Positions 42,736 to 55,683 of a DNA stretch of 64,000 nucleotides are shown one piece after another; the stretch's first letter is position 1, and every line of letters starts with the position of its first letter. The notes under the pieces are model-generated. The model saw nothing but the letters and a program-made list of their open reading frames with translations, did not search any database and was not told where the DNA came from. The stretch spans positions 6,402,814 to 6,466,813 of the forward strand of contig JABACO010000016.1 in NCBI GenBank assembly GCA_013339895.1. Reading direction: 5' to 3'. This DNA comes from Ephydatia muelleri. Taxonomy: Eukaryota > Porifera > Demospongiae > Spongillida > Spongillidae. Position numbers and translations under genes: made by a program.

Positions 42736-44021
42736 TCATCCAAGTCCTTCGGTTGTATAAGAAGGTGCAGTAGTTATAATGGGCCCTGCATCAGCAATAC
42801 TGGTAGTAGCAATAGTAGCGGCAGTAGCAGTTGGTCCTAGTCCTAGTCCGTGCCCAAGTGAAGGATAGGAATAGGACGCATCATCCTCCATGATAACTCC
42901 CCAGTCCTCTTCATCAATGTTGCTGTAGTATTGATCTACCCACGATCGAAAAAGGGGGTAAGACACCTGCTTAGATGAATCACAGTGCCAAATAAAAAGT
43001 CGCTGCAAAAAATGGCATTGAAAACAAATTAACAAAACTTACACACTTACAAATAAGGCCAGGTGACGCTTGTAAGCATCTTCATCATTGGGGTCACCAC
43101 TGATGCTTCGAATGATGGTTGATGCAAGCTCTGTTGTTGGGACGGGGACTAGAACGGTATGGCTGAATTCCTAAACACTGTTTAACATTTGCATAATTAT
43201 TATATACATATTAAGTGGCACATGAAAACTATAAATTGTCACCTTCCGTCGTTCTTCAGTTCGAAGATCTGACAATCTAGCATTGGCGAATCGAACTGCA
43301 GCATCGAACTTATATGCTTGAGTTCGGACCACTTGGGCAGTCAAAACCCTGGCTACTACCCACCTTTTTAAAATCAGGAATTTAAATAAAACATGCACAC
43401 AAGTGGTTACGTAAATTCACTAACTCGAACTGATTCCTTGGTAGGGTTCCTCTTAAGGGACCTACAGAACAGTTTTGCAATTTGCAATTTCAATGGTTGC
43501 TGCACATGAACACCAGATATCAAAGTCCATGTATGTCATATTCAGTGTTTTATGCGACTTATTAAGTTTATGCCAACAGGAGTGATAAATGCAGTCAGGT
43601 ATAATACTTAATGTCTCATGCTCATGTACCTCATAAATGCTGCCCTTGATACAAAATGAAGTTTGGGTTAAATTCTGAATCAGCTGTTTTAGTTCATCCA
43701 TCGAAGTTCCAAGTTCAATTTGCCTGGCTTCAGATTTTCTGACAATTGTGACAAAGACTTTTGCATCGTACACAGCTCCCTGGATAATGCTGATTCCTGA
43801 AATGCAGCACCCACCGAAGAATCAAGGCTCGATGAAGGGGTTCTCGTACTTGCAAAGTCAAAGCTCAATGATGAGTCCCTGCCGCTGTTAGATGGTGACT
43901 GCGGCAATTCAGCGTTGCTAGGTAGGCTAGATGTTTCAAACACAGTCGGCGGAGGCAGTGCTGCTTCTTGTTGCCGTCGTCTACTGCTCCTTGCAATTGG
44001 AGCACGCGGAAGATGCTGCAT
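42736..44021 (-). CDS. Second protein of the 6.2-kb transposon, unknown
   Basis: Starts MQHLPRAPIARSSRRRQQEA at 44021. Exon-like segments: Ser/Pro-rich (SSLPSNAELPQSPSNSGRDS), coiled region (about 43.73 kb; QIELGTSMDELKQLIQNLTQ), ARVLTAQVVRTQAYKFDAAV with ARLSDLRTEERRK (43.35-43.24 kb), TELASTIIRSISGDPNDEDA (43.13-43.08 kb), and a terminal exon with RLFIWHCDSSKQVSYPLFRS, YYSNIDEEDWGVIMEDDASY, ending at 42736. Borders were judged by eye and are uncertain. No known domain is recognised. It is divergent from the transposase and probably shares a very short promoter region with it. Confidence 0.45.
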
Positions 44022-44060
44022 TTCAAAATCGACCGCAAACCGCAGTCGCACGTGAGAAAG

Positions 44061-47000
44061 ATGGCTGCTAAATTTCGATGTGATGTTTGTCTGAAAGAGT
44101 TTGACTATAAATACAGATATGAAAGGCATGTAGAGACCACATTCCACAAAGACAAGGTTCGTCTGATGGAAATTTGTGCCTCAACTGAAGCGAAGTGGGA
44201 ATCTGGAAATGTTGATACGGGTGGATCCTCTACTGTAACCGAGAGTCATAGTCCTTCAGCAATTGCTAGCGACGAATTATCACTAGCTATAGGGGACGAG
44301 GACATTGGCCATCTCGACGAGGCAGAAAAGGATTCAGAATCTAGTTCTGATTGAGGTGGGAATAATTCAATGTGGTTGTATAATATTTACTACATGAATT
44401 TGTGTGCACTGTATAGATGTAGCCAATATTCTAAGCCTCACAAATAGCAGTGCCAATAAAGAGGGCCAGTACCATCCATTTTTATCTATGATATCTGCAA
44501 TGGCATACATACTAATTCACAGTCCTCATCCAATCGTAAGGCATTCTTGATGATTTGTTGAAGGAGTGTAATCATTCACTCCTCTACACAGGGTCTATCC
44601 AATCTGACATTTGTGTGCCATACTCTGAGATGTATGTTTCCTGCACTTCCAAGTGTTTCCACTATGGTCTCATATAGGCTACCAGGATATCGTGCACCAG
44701 AGAAGGTACACAAGGTGTATTGACAGAAGCTTAAATTTAACCTACTCACTTAACAGTTCTACAGCCCATCTGGTGTACCCTTCTATGTAAATTCCATAGC
44801 AGAAACTATTAAATTGTGTTTGGCCAATCCCGATATTGCTAAAAAAATGGAGCGGTATCCAGTTTTACCAAAAAAAGGATTCAGGTACTGTATGATGTGA
44901 ATATCTTGATATGTAATTATTTTTTTAAGTTGAACTAGCAGAGAAATATTCCATGGGTTACAGTGGAGAAATGACACAAGGTTTCAAGCACCAATGGCGA
45001 CTTCTCCTGTTGGAAGTGTGTTTTTAAAAGACATTGTGCAGTCATCAATTGCTGGTGCCATATGTGTCAGCATCATTAAACAGTTTTACCGTAAGGTAAA
45101 ATTACACCTGATTTGTGCAATTCACAGCTAATGTTACTCAGTAACTGTTACACAGGAGGGTCATAATGGTATATTTGCAAGTGTTCAAGTTCTTCAAGTA
45201 CATCCATCTGAGCTGAATACGTATATCTTGTCGGACGTAGTTGAAATTCCAGTTTCCACAATAGTCACTATTCTTCCTCAAATGGATTCTAGGACCAGGC
45301 ATGTGTATAAAAAAGGACATGATGGATCTTTGACAATTGTATCTGATAATGTAAGTTTTATATTGCTGTGTTATAAATGTATTAATAATTACGATTATGA
45401 GTAAGTATTTATTCTAATTTGACATTTTGATTGCACAAAACACAAAAAAACGCACTACATGTAAGAGTTCATGTATATTGTGCTAAAATGATGTGTGCAA
45501 AAGTGATGTAAATTGTCATATTTTATTTCTCTTAGGAGCTAGCGGAAATGTCTTCTCCTCATCCTTTGAAGACAAGATCCATAATGTGTGGTTCCCTACC
45601 TGTATTTATGGTACCACTTATCATATTTTCGGATGACACAAGTGGTAACAGATCTAAGGTCTGGAACAAGTTTGATTCATGGTGCTTCCTCTTGGCTGGG
45701 CTACGGCAGAAGGACAATGCACAGTTCTGTAACATTCATTTCATATGTACGTCAAACCAGGTACCAGTCATGGAGATGGCCCACCCTCTTGTTATCAACT
45801 GTTGGAACTTGAACGGGGAATAGTTGTGTTTGACGCACAGTTGAATACTAATGCCTTGATACTTGCACCTGTTATATGTTTTCTATGTGACAATCCCCGA
45901 GCAGCTGAAATATGCAGTCACCTGGGATCTGGAACCCTAAGGTTTTGTCGAATTTGCAGGGTAAGTAATTATAATTACTTTTTCCTCCATGATTTATTAT
46001 TATTATTAAATAGGTTGATCATACTAACAGTCTAACTGGTATCTGCGAAGAGAGGAAACGGAGTAGTACTATACAGGAAGTGCAACTCATTCGTTCAGCA
46101 CATACTCAAGCAGAGCGCAAGTGACTCAGGACTCTGTATGGTACAAGTGAGAAGGAGAACCACCTACTTCAGCTTCCTGTTGATTTGCATCAGTAAGTAG
46201 TTTACAGCCTCACAAATTACAGCTATCCATCTATTTAACAGGAGTACACCAATTGAATCACTCCATACATTGGGGCTTGGACCATACAAATATTTGTTGC
46301 GGGAAAAAATGGAGCAACTATCTGAAAAATAGCAGAAGGAAGTGGTAGCTCGCATTGCAGCATTACCCTCCTCAGGTCTAACTGGTGGAATTTCATCTGA
46401 CATATCTAGGCACTATAAATCGTTTGTAGGTTAGCTAATTTTCATTTATGCATTCTCATTCTCTGGTTTAACTTGCAGATTATCCTATAATGTTTCATTT
46501 CGTTTGCAGGCAGAGACTTCAAGTTCTTAGCACAAATTGCAATGTTCATTTTTTCGCCTTACCTTTCTGAGGCTGAGATTGAAGTCTGGCTTGCCTTGTC
46601 AATGGTATGTAATCTTGGAAATGTGATTGTGTTTTTCATTTTGTAATCTTGTCATGCAAAATAGGTTTTCAAAATGGTGTATTGCGATGAGTTTGAACCT
46701 CAGAAGATTGATTTGTACAGAGACGTGTGTCACCGATTTGCAAGGGCTATTGATTGCTACAGCGTGACGTGGAGAAAAAAACTGAAAATTCACCTGATAC
46801 TGCATCTTCCTGACAGCATGTTGAGGTTTGGGCCTGCATCTTCATTCAACACAGAAAGGTAAGTTCCACAATGTGCATGAGGACAACATATTGTATGGAA
46901 CATATTGTGTTTCAGGTGTGAGAGCTACAATTCTGTTATACGGTCACGCAATGTATATAGCAACAGACAGGCCCCTAGCAAGGATATTGCTACTGCTTTT

Positions 47001-48097
47001 GCTATACAAGAAAGTATTAGATTTACCTTTTCCGGCAGTTGCTACAATACATCTGAAAGGTCTGATATTCCTTGAGACTGAGTAAATTGTAAAGCTTAAT
47101 TTTTTACTTGCAGATGTGGTGAGGACCTTGTCAACCTTTACCACACCAAAGAAGTTCAAGCCTTTTTAGGTGGTGAAGTCCAAGAACGTGGGAGTGGAAT
47201 TCATAAACATGGAACACTACGAAAGGTAATAATATGGATATGAGTATGATGTAAAAAAATTAATGCGTTATGTTCTTTGTCTGTTTTAGTTTGAGATAAA
47301 ATAATTTCTTAACTACTTTTTTGTCATTGTTGTTTACTCAATGTGTGTATGTACATGTTTGTACATGTTCCATGTATGTGAGTAAATTTTTTAATGTGTG
47401 TAGGAGGTGGTGTGGTTTACATGTGAGCATTTGTCACAGTCGCTCTACCCCATTGCACTGGTGTCAAGTTTGAAATTCCATGTGGCAACAGAACAGTGAA
47501 CTTTGCATCTATTTCTTCTAATGACATCGTTTTCCCTTCCAATGTAATCGGTACTGAAGCCAATGGAGCTTTTGTTCTAGCTGAACACTGCAAAAAAGTA
47601 TGCAAAGTTTACAAACATATATAAACGGGAAAAAATGGACAACTTATTAATGTACAGGACTACATAGAATACAATTCTCAAGCTTCCACCTCGGTATGAT
47701 GTATGTAGTATTCTCATGTGTATGACTCATATGTCTTATTGTTTTACAGGTGGAATTGGAGACTGGATTGTTTATTGGCAGCTTTCACACGGAGCAAGCA
47801 ACATTTTGTTTGGTTCGTTATTTGGAGCCTGTGCTGATGGGTACTGAGCCCGCCCTCAATGAGTGGAGTTGTCCACTGCTAACACTGACGAACGTGATTC
47901 GTTGCATAGCATCAACACTTGTCAGCTGTGCAGTCTCTGTCGTACACCAGTGTGACAGCCAATGTGTCTTGGCAGAACAGGAGACAACATCTAGGATTGA
48001 ACGAGAACTGGTGACACAAAAGAAAACTGTTTTTGTACATAACACTGACAACAATATGTACTGTTATAACATATTCTGTATGCATTGTTTGCCATAA
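44061..48097 (+). pseudogene. C2H2 zinc-finger transposase of the 6.2-kb element
   Basis: It starts MAAKFRCDVCLKEFDYKYRY (ATG 44061) with a C2H2 finger (FRCDVC...RHVETTFH). Later exons: FYSPSGVPFYVNSIAETIKL (44.76 kb), QAPMATSPVGSVFLKDIVQS (44.98-45.05 kb), EGHNGIFASVQVLQVHPSEL (45.16 kb), VWNKFDSWCFLLAGLRQKDN and NIHFICTSN (45.66-45.76 kb), ERGIVVFDAQLNTNALILAP with CDNPRAAEICSHLGS (45.81-45.93 kb), the RDFKFLAQIAMFIFSPYLSE exon (46.5 kb), LILHLPDSMLRFGPASSFN (46.8 kb), and a last exon ending VELETGLFIGSFHTEQATFC to 48097. Lesions: frameshift near 45790, in-frame TGA at about 46122 (AERK*LRTLYG) and in-frame TAG at about 46330. The WNxxW..FLxxL and IHF..TSN motifs recall Plavaka-type transposases. 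This copy is inactive. Confidence 0.75.
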
Positions 48098-48847
48098 AAA
48101 TTAAATATTTGAGTTTATTTGTAGTCATTGTTTACCAGTAACTACTAGTACGGACGCGGGCGTGGTATAGAAACCACCATACGTCGCTTTTACGTATACG
48201 GTACGTATCGGAGGCGTACACGCATGCTATACGCAAATTATTGCTACGCTTCCAAAAAAATCGGTTACCCATCGCTTGCGTTACGCTCGCAATATATCGG
48301 ATCCGTGTAGCAATTCCAACGTACCCGTAACGGAATCCAATTATTGGCCGTGTAGCCAGTGTGACGATGTATTATTGTACACACATCAGTATGGTATCAA
48401 AAATAGCGTGACGTGGAACCGCCCTTCAATCTATGGTTTGGAGGCAACGAAGCTGTCAAGGTTGTCTCAATCTTATCCAATAAAATAGCCACCCATGCAG
48501 GTTACTTCAGCCGTCGCGAGGCCTTTATACAAGCGCCTCTTGTGTTTAGCAGCTGTGCTTTAAAGACACTTATCATTTATGACCCTTGTCTGTTTCACCA
48601 TGTGGAATAGGCAATAGCCAAAAGGTGAATATGAAGGTGAAGCAGACAGAATGTATTTAGTACACTTTATCTTGGACATGTCTTCTGTGCAGAAACAGTA
48701 CTATGGGGATATATACCACTAACCTTCTCGCATAGAGAATGTTTGTATCACTTGTTGCATTAAGAGATATAGAGGGGATGTACAAATTCTAAACACTCTT
48801 CCTAGATTTGATTATTGACTCCGATAGGGTGAAAAAAAAACTGATGA

Positions 48848-49030
48848 AACAAGTAAATAAAAACATTGTCTAACGAGAGAGTTGTTGGGATATGAGATTG
48901 ACCAATAGTGGTGTAAAAAGCACGGAAACAAGAGTGACAGAAATTTTACTGGAAAATAGAAATAAGCCTATATTTAGCGCACAATATAACAACGCATGCC
49001 TGAGTAATGGGTTAAATATAGGCCTATTTC
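48848..49030. repeat. Related MITE, left-arm copy, truncated
   Basis: Starts AACAAGTAAATAAAAACATT and runs to the hairpin centre (CATGCCTGAGTAATGGGTTA). The second arm is missing. Confidence 0.75.
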
Positions 49031-49429
49031 AAATGTTGATTATAAATAATCATAAATCTCTCTCTAAACTTAAAGATCGTGACTTGAGATGAAATCTAGT
49101 ACAGAATGCATCTAGATTCGTGTTACATTACAGATGAAACTCTTACGTTGGTGAGATGATAAGCTTTAGCTGGTGAGAGGTTTCATAATAAATAAATAAA
49201 GACTTTTTAAGTAGCAAACAAATGAAGGAATTTTCTAATGGTTTTTGGAAACAAATGTGATATAAAAATTACACAAAGATGCATACATTGTAGAGATGTA
49301 AAAAATGACACACAACTGACAAAACATGATTCAAAATATAGTCGTGAATGACTCTATCCTGCGCTTGAACAGACCTAATTTAATTCCAAACAATCAACCA
49401 GCCTGCATACACACCAGTAATCCATCCTA

Positions 49430-50600
49430 TCGCTAATGTTGTTCTTCCCACCATCACCCTCTCCCAGTGGTGTCCATCTTCTGTAGCACAAGGTGGTCCA
49501 ACACCATCTTCTTCTTTGCTTACTCCACAATGTCTTCTTCCATACTATTCTTGGTGACCAGGCGATATATGTTCACCTGAAAGGGGGGACACACATACAT
49601 CACCAAAGATTGCCAGCCATGCGTCAATGGCGTTCTTCCTTTGGTCACCACGAATAGACCCATCCAACCTCTTCAAGATGGGGACAAAGTTATAAGTGAG
49701 GGGGGAAAGGAGTGTGCTTACTTATTAATAAGAGAAGAGACCCCTCCCCCCACCTAACAATTAATGTTGCTGCAACAAAATATGAACAAGTGTACCTGGT
49801 AATGAAAGTGTTGTAGTTTGAGGTATTCTGCAAGTATGTCCAGCATATGCACCATCTGGGAGAATATCAAAACATGATGGCCTCTCTCCTTAAGACGGAC
49901 AAGAAGCTTGTCCAACAAAAAGAGTTTACCACTTCCTTTAATGACGGCCTGGGGGGGTGGGGGTGGGGAGGGAGAGGGGGAGCATAGGGTGGAAGAGGAG
50001 AAGAGGGGGGGGGAGGAAATAAGTACAAGTGTGCAATAAAATAGTTGTGTGTGCAGCCACACACCTGTAGTGGGTCACCAGTTGGCTGATTGTCTGGTTC
50101 TCTCACAATCCATGTATGGTTGCAACACTTCTTCAACTCCATAACTATGTTGATGAATCCAGTGATGCTTCCGTTTACACCTCGGCTCAGGGCCTTGTAG
50201 TTCTTTGTAAGGATCCACCTTCACATCAACAACAAAAAGCCACACCCACATTCAAAACCCCTATAGGAATCAGCAGTCCCGCTTACCGATAGTACTGTTT
50301 CTGCACAGAAGATATGTCCACCCTCAGAATCTGTTCAACCTATTTGAAAAGGGATACCTTGTCATCACAGAGAAAGCCCTCTGTGCCAAGTCCCTAATCC
50401 CACCTATCCCACACCCACCCAGGCTCCTCGCCCATCTCACTTTTGCCGGCAGGGACTTTTCTACGTCTTTCTTGATCCTTCTGAAGAGGTAAGGTTCCAG
50501 CTGGTGGTGTAGTGAGACAGAGAACTGGCGTTCCTTCACCCTACGCTTTGTGCTTGGCTTCAAACTGTTCCCAGTTTGGAAAGCTGTGTTGAGGGGGATA
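49430..50600 (-). pseudogene. CHD1 3' half, left-arm copy
   Basis: Minus-strand exons encode [20 protein letters not shown] (about 50.5 kb), VEQILRVDISSVQKQYYR (about 50.3 kb), [20 protein letters not shown] (about 50.12 kb), [20 protein letters not shown] with [16 protein letters not shown] (49.95-49.8 kb), [16 protein letters not shown] (49.67 kb) and YRLVTKNSMEEDIVE (49.57 kb). These form the start of the helicase C-terminal lobe of a CHD1 remodeller. About 350 bp are missing after KNAID, including the exon with the SNF2 motif V/VI region. An in-frame TAA follows EEDIVE, but the sequence after it still reads AKKKMVLDHLVLQKMDTTG. The copy is not functional. Confidence 0.85.
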
Positions 50601-50744
50601 AAAGAGTGGGAGGGGAGGGAGGAGTTCAAAGGCGGTCTTAAATGATGGTGGATAACCTTCATTGCACTAGATTACTGCCAACTCCCAAATTAGCATACAT
50701 ATTTTCTGCTTCATAATTTTGTTGTTAGACTGACAGCTTTAATT

Positions 50745-51130
50745 TGGGACAGGAAAGAGGATGAGGGAGGTGGGATAGGTGTAGGGGAGGGGAGGTGGGA
50801 TGATGGGAGGGGAGGTGGGATGAGGGGAGGGGAGGTGGGATGAGGGGAGGGGAGGTGGGATGAGGGGAGGGGAGGCGGGATGAGGGGAGGGGAGGTGGGA
50901 TGAGGGGAGGGGAGGTGGGATGAGGGGAGGGGAGGCGGGATGAGGGGAGGGGAGGTGGGATGAGGGGAGGGGAGGTGGGATGAGGGAAGGGGAGGCGGGA
51001 TGAGGGGAGGGAGGTAGGATAGGTATAGGGAGGGAGGTGGGATGAGGGGAGGGGAGGTGGGTGAGGAGAGGGAAGGTGGGGTGTGATGAGGGGTGGGGTG
51101 GTGGGATAGGTATAGGGGAGGGAGGTGTGA
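50745..51130. repeat. 20-bp polypurine minisatellite, left block
   Basis: About 17 units of GGGATGAGGGGAGGGGAGGT with small changes (AGGC, AGGAT). The strand asymmetry is extreme (G/A on plus). It is repeated in direct orientation at 53.45-53.88 kb. Confidence 0.95.
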
Positions 51131-51189
51131 AGAATGGTGTGAAGGAATGAAGAAATCTTGAAGCGTGAACAGGTGGGAAAAGACAGCTA

Positions 51190-52775
51190 ACATGGAAGAT
51201 GTAGAGTTCCTGGAATGTCAGGAGGAAATGAACGAGCAGGTACCTTGAACAGTACACCTTGGTGGAGAGCGTCATTGGTAGGACGGTAGCTTTGGAATAC
51301 CAACATGTACTTCTATCTCCCTCCCACTCTCTCCTCTCTCTCTCTTTCCCTCTCTCCCTCCCTCTCCCTCCTTCCTCTCTCCCTCCTTCCTCTCTCCCTC
51401 CCTCCCTCCCCCTTCCATTCCAGCTGCACGAACTGGTGATGATCAATCACAGCAGGAGTACCTGTGTAAGTGGAGGGGACTCCCCTACTCTGAATGTACC
51501 TGGAAGGACAGCTCTCTGATAGCCGATCGTTTTCTGAAACACATTGACAGTTTTCTATGCAGGAACCAGGCAGAAACTATTCCTAGGAAGAGTGCAAAGG
51601 TTTACTGTTAGAGGAGGGGATGGAATGGAGAATGTGAGGAGGGGAGGATATAAGTAGGAGGGGAGGATAATGGGAGGGAGGGGGAGGGGAGGATAATGGG
51701 AGGGGGAGGGGAGGATAATGGGAGGGGGAGGGGGAGGATGTGGGGAGGGTTGTCATTGTGTCCAAAGAAGAGGAGTGTTCTTTGTTAAGCTGTAACAGGA
51801 TGTGCCATGGTAACTGTATATGTGGCTTCCTCAGGTAATAAGAAATCGTCCCAAGTTTACCGTGCTAAACGATCAGCCTGAGCTACTGGGAGGGCCATCC
51901 AAACTGAAGCTGAGGGACTACCAGCTGGATGGAATGAACTTCTTGGTTCACTCCTGGTGCAAGTAAGTTTCATGGTGCAGGGTCCTGTAAAGGCTGCCAC
52001 TTCCAAATGCATACCTGTAAATTAATATACGTCTTAAAGCTATTGTAAACTTCTGGTATACCTTTGTAAATTAATCTACTGTACGTGTGATGTCCCTGTA
52101 GAGAAAATTCTGTCATCCTTGCTGATGAGATGGGTCATGGGAAGACCATACAGACTATTGGATTCCTGTACTATCTGTTCTGTGCTCACCATCTCTATGG
52201 TCCTATCCTCATTGTTGTCCCTCTGTCCACCCTCCCTGCTTGGCAGAAAGAGTTTGAGCTCTGGTCTCCCGACATAAACGTGGTGGTCCTAATTGGAGAC
52301 AACAGGAGCAGACAAATGGTAAGAGATGCAAAGAGATAGTGATGCAATCTAATGTAGGAGATAATGGGTTAATTTGTATATCAGATCTAGTTTAGAATAA
52401 AGGGTTAATTTGTGTATCAAATCTAATGTAGGAGAAAAAAGAGTTAATTCATGTGTTCAACGTATACTCACCTCCACCCCTTCTATCCTCTTCCCCAGAT
52501 CTATCAATACGAATGGGCACACTATAAATCACAGATAAAGTTCAATGCTATCCTGACCACCCATGGGATCCTGCTGAAGGAGAAAGACCTCCTTGGAAAC
52601 ATCAGCTGGGCAGGTCTGATTGTTGACGAAGCACACCGCCTCAAAAATGACGACTCTCTCCTCTACCGCACACTCATGGACTTTAAGACCAGCCATCGCC
52701 TCTTGATCACGGGCACCCCACTTCAGAACTCACTCAAGGAACTTTGGTCTTTGCTCCACTTCATCATGCATGGAG
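51190..52775 (+). pseudogene. CHD1 chromodomain 2 and ATPase first lobe
   Basis: Exons with GT-AG borders: a chromodomain lead exon (about 51190-51275), 51424 to about 51600 (QQEYLCKWRGLPYSECTWKD), 51836-51962 (PKLKLRDYQLDGMNFLVHSW-type segment, seen as KLKLRDYQLDGMNFLVHSW), 52102-52318 ([20 protein letters not shown]; Walker A with His for Leu), and 52499 to about 52775 ([19 protein letters not shown] and [20 protein letters not shown]). The DEAH box, GTPLQNS and order are CHD1-like. The reading frame dissolves into a (TG)n tract after LLHFIM. A one-base insertion in the first exon (GTACCTTG against GTACTTG in the 32-kb copy) also breaks the chromodomain. The next expected exon lies downstream but inverted. 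Confidence 0.85.
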
Positions 52776-52780
52776 GATAC

Positions 52781-52785
<5 letters not shown>

Positions 52786-52815
<30 letters not shown>

Positions 52816-52902
52816 TGTGTTTCTGTGTGTTTACATGAAAAATGCATTTGTGTATGTCTGTGTGCATGTGCGTGTATGTGTATGTATGTGTGCATATGTG
52901 TG

Positions 52903-52940
<38 letters not shown>
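52786..52940. repeat. (TG)n-rich microsatellite
   Basis: Imperfect TG runs from 52786 to 52815 and 52895 to 52940, with TG-rich sequence between. The CHD1 exon breaks off at its left edge. Confidence 0.95.
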
Positions 52941-52944
<4 letters not shown>

Positions 52945-53029
52945 GCATGCTATTACATACAGTGTATTGATCATTGCCGCAGACATGGACATTAGCTATG
53001 CACACCTGATGCATCTTAGTTGCATGTGA

Positions 53030-53300
53030 CAACTTTGGTGCTATTTCTGCAAAATTGGAAGCCCTCTGTGCCAAGTCCGAAATCCCACCTATCCCACACT
53101 CACCCAGGCTCCTCGCCCATCTCACTTTTGCCGGCAGTGACTTCTCTACGTCTTTCTTGATCCTTCTGAAGAGGTAAGGTTCCAGCTGGTGGTGTAGTGA
53201 GGACAGCGAACTGGCGTCTCCTTCACCCTACACCTTGTGCTTGGCTTCAAACTGCTCCCAGTTTGGAAGGCTGTGTTGAGGGGGATAAAAGAGTGGAAGG
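53030..53300 (-). pseudogene. CHD1 exon in inverted orientation
   Basis: On the minus strand it encodes the HQLEPYLF and [15 protein letters not shown] segment with frameshifts (53146-53349 frame: [15 protein letters not shown] is a shifted version). The sequence is a direct copy of 50.37-50.66 kb (CCAGGCTCCTCGCCCATCTC in both). For a working CHD1 reading left to right, this exon would have to be on the plus strand. Confidence 0.75.
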
Positions 53301-53439
53301 GGAGGAAGGAGTTCAAAGGTGGTCTTGAATGATGGTGGATAACCATCATTGAACTAGATTACTGCCAACTCCCAAATTAGCATACAAATTTTCTGCTTCA
53401 TAATTTTGTTGTTAGACTGACAGCTTTAATTTGGGACAG

Positions 53440-53880
53440 GAAAGAGGATGAGGGAGGTGGGATGAGGGAGGGGAGGGAGCTAGGATAGATATAGGGGAGG
53501 GAGGTGGGATGAGGGGAGGGGAGGTGGGATGAGGGGAGGGAAGGTGGGGTGGGATGAGGGGTGGGGAGGTGGGATAGGTATAGGGGAGGGAGGTAGGATG
53601 AGGGGAGGGGAGGTTGGATGAGGGGAGGGAAGGTGGGATGAGGGAGGGGAGGTGGAATGAGGGGAGGGGAGGTGGCCTGGAGGGAGGAGAGGTGGGATGA
53701 GGAGATGGGAGGTGGGATGAGGGGAGGAGAGGTGGGATGAGTGGAGGGGAGGTGGGATGAGGGGAGGAGAGGTGGGATGAGGGGAGGGGAGGTGGGATGA
53801 GGGGAGGGCAGGTGGGATGAGGAGAGGGGAGGTGGGATGAGGAGAGGGGAGGTGGGATGAGGGGAGGGGTGGGAAAGGGA
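53440..53880. repeat. 20-bp polypurine minisatellite, right block
   Basis: The same unit family as 50745-51130 (GGGATGAGGGGAGGGGAGGT), more variable, about 20 units. It has the same strand and the same left flank (GACAGCTTTAATTTGGGACA), so it is a direct repeat inside an otherwise inverted structure. Confidence 0.95.
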
Positions 53881-54018
53881 TGAGGGTATATCTGTATTGT
53901 GTGGGAATACATTTTCTAGTTCCAGACAACAGTAGTTAATTATAAATTAGAACAGTATGGTGAAAAAAGGGACCTACCAAACTTTCTCTGCGATGACAAG
54001 GTATCCCTTTTCAAATAG

Positions 54019-55225
<1,207 letters not shown>

Positions 55226-55683
55226 TACAGAAGCTGGACACCACTGGGAGAGAGTGATGGTGGGAAGAACAACATTAGTGATAGGATGGATTTCTGGTGT
55301 ACTTGGCTTATGTATGCAGGCTGGTTGGTTGTTTGGAATTAAATTATGTCACCATTAGAAAATTCCTTCATATGTTTGCTACTTAAAAAGTCTTTATTTA
55401 TTTATTATGAAACCTATCACCAGCTAAAGCTTATCATCTCACCAACGTAAGAGTTTCATTTGTAATGTAACACGAATCTAGATGCATTCTGTACTAGATT
55501 TCATCTCAAGTCACGATCTTTAAGTTTAGAGAGATATTTATAATCAACACCTTGTATTTCTTGTGATTGCAGTCAAAGCTTACGAAAGGTTTCTGACGTC
55601 AAAGAATGCACAATGATTTGATTGTACATGTAGTTCGTTCTGGTGATTATCAATTCAAAACCCTGGGATGGACAACAAATTAC

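Larger units (their letters stand above)
42169..48352. mobile_element. 6.2-kb DNA transposon with CACGGC ends and TA duplication
   Basis: The termini CACGGCTAATAA and TTATTGGCCGTG pair over 12-13 bp. It is flanked by TA on both sides (42167-42168 and 48353-48354). The right palindrome arm has the uninterrupted site GGCTAGAGCGCATGCGC (56431-56447), so both boundaries and the duplication are proven by comparison. The ends are CG-rich with repeated ACGG/CGTA words. It carries two divergent genes whose start codons are about 40 bp apart. A CAC start, a 2-3 bp duplication and a C2H2-bearing transposase fit the CMC (CACTA/Mirage/Chapaev; Plavaka-like) group; that assignment is inference. Confidence 0.88.
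36010..50370 (+). repeat. Left arm of a very large imperfect palindrome
   Basis: Read against the reverse complement of 53970-63980, the sequence matches almost continuously. Examples: ACACAAATAGGAACAGTGTT near 36015 and its inverse near 63960; ATGACGGAGAAGGTAGCAAA at 62209 and its inverse near 37890; CATGTTCTAATGACTAGATG near 40950 and its inverse near 58020; the MITE at 37280; the CHD1 exons at 49.5-50.4 kb. Differences: a 6184-bp transposon (42169-48352) only here, about 1.35 kb absent here but present at about 59.98-61.33 kb, and a missing CHD1 exon. Confidence 0.92.

Noticed and set aside
50711-51446. Long Pro/Ser/His-rich frames on the minus strand (also 53412-53929)
   Set aside because: They are translations of the 20-bp polypurine minisatellite; no stop arises because the unit lacks one in those frames.
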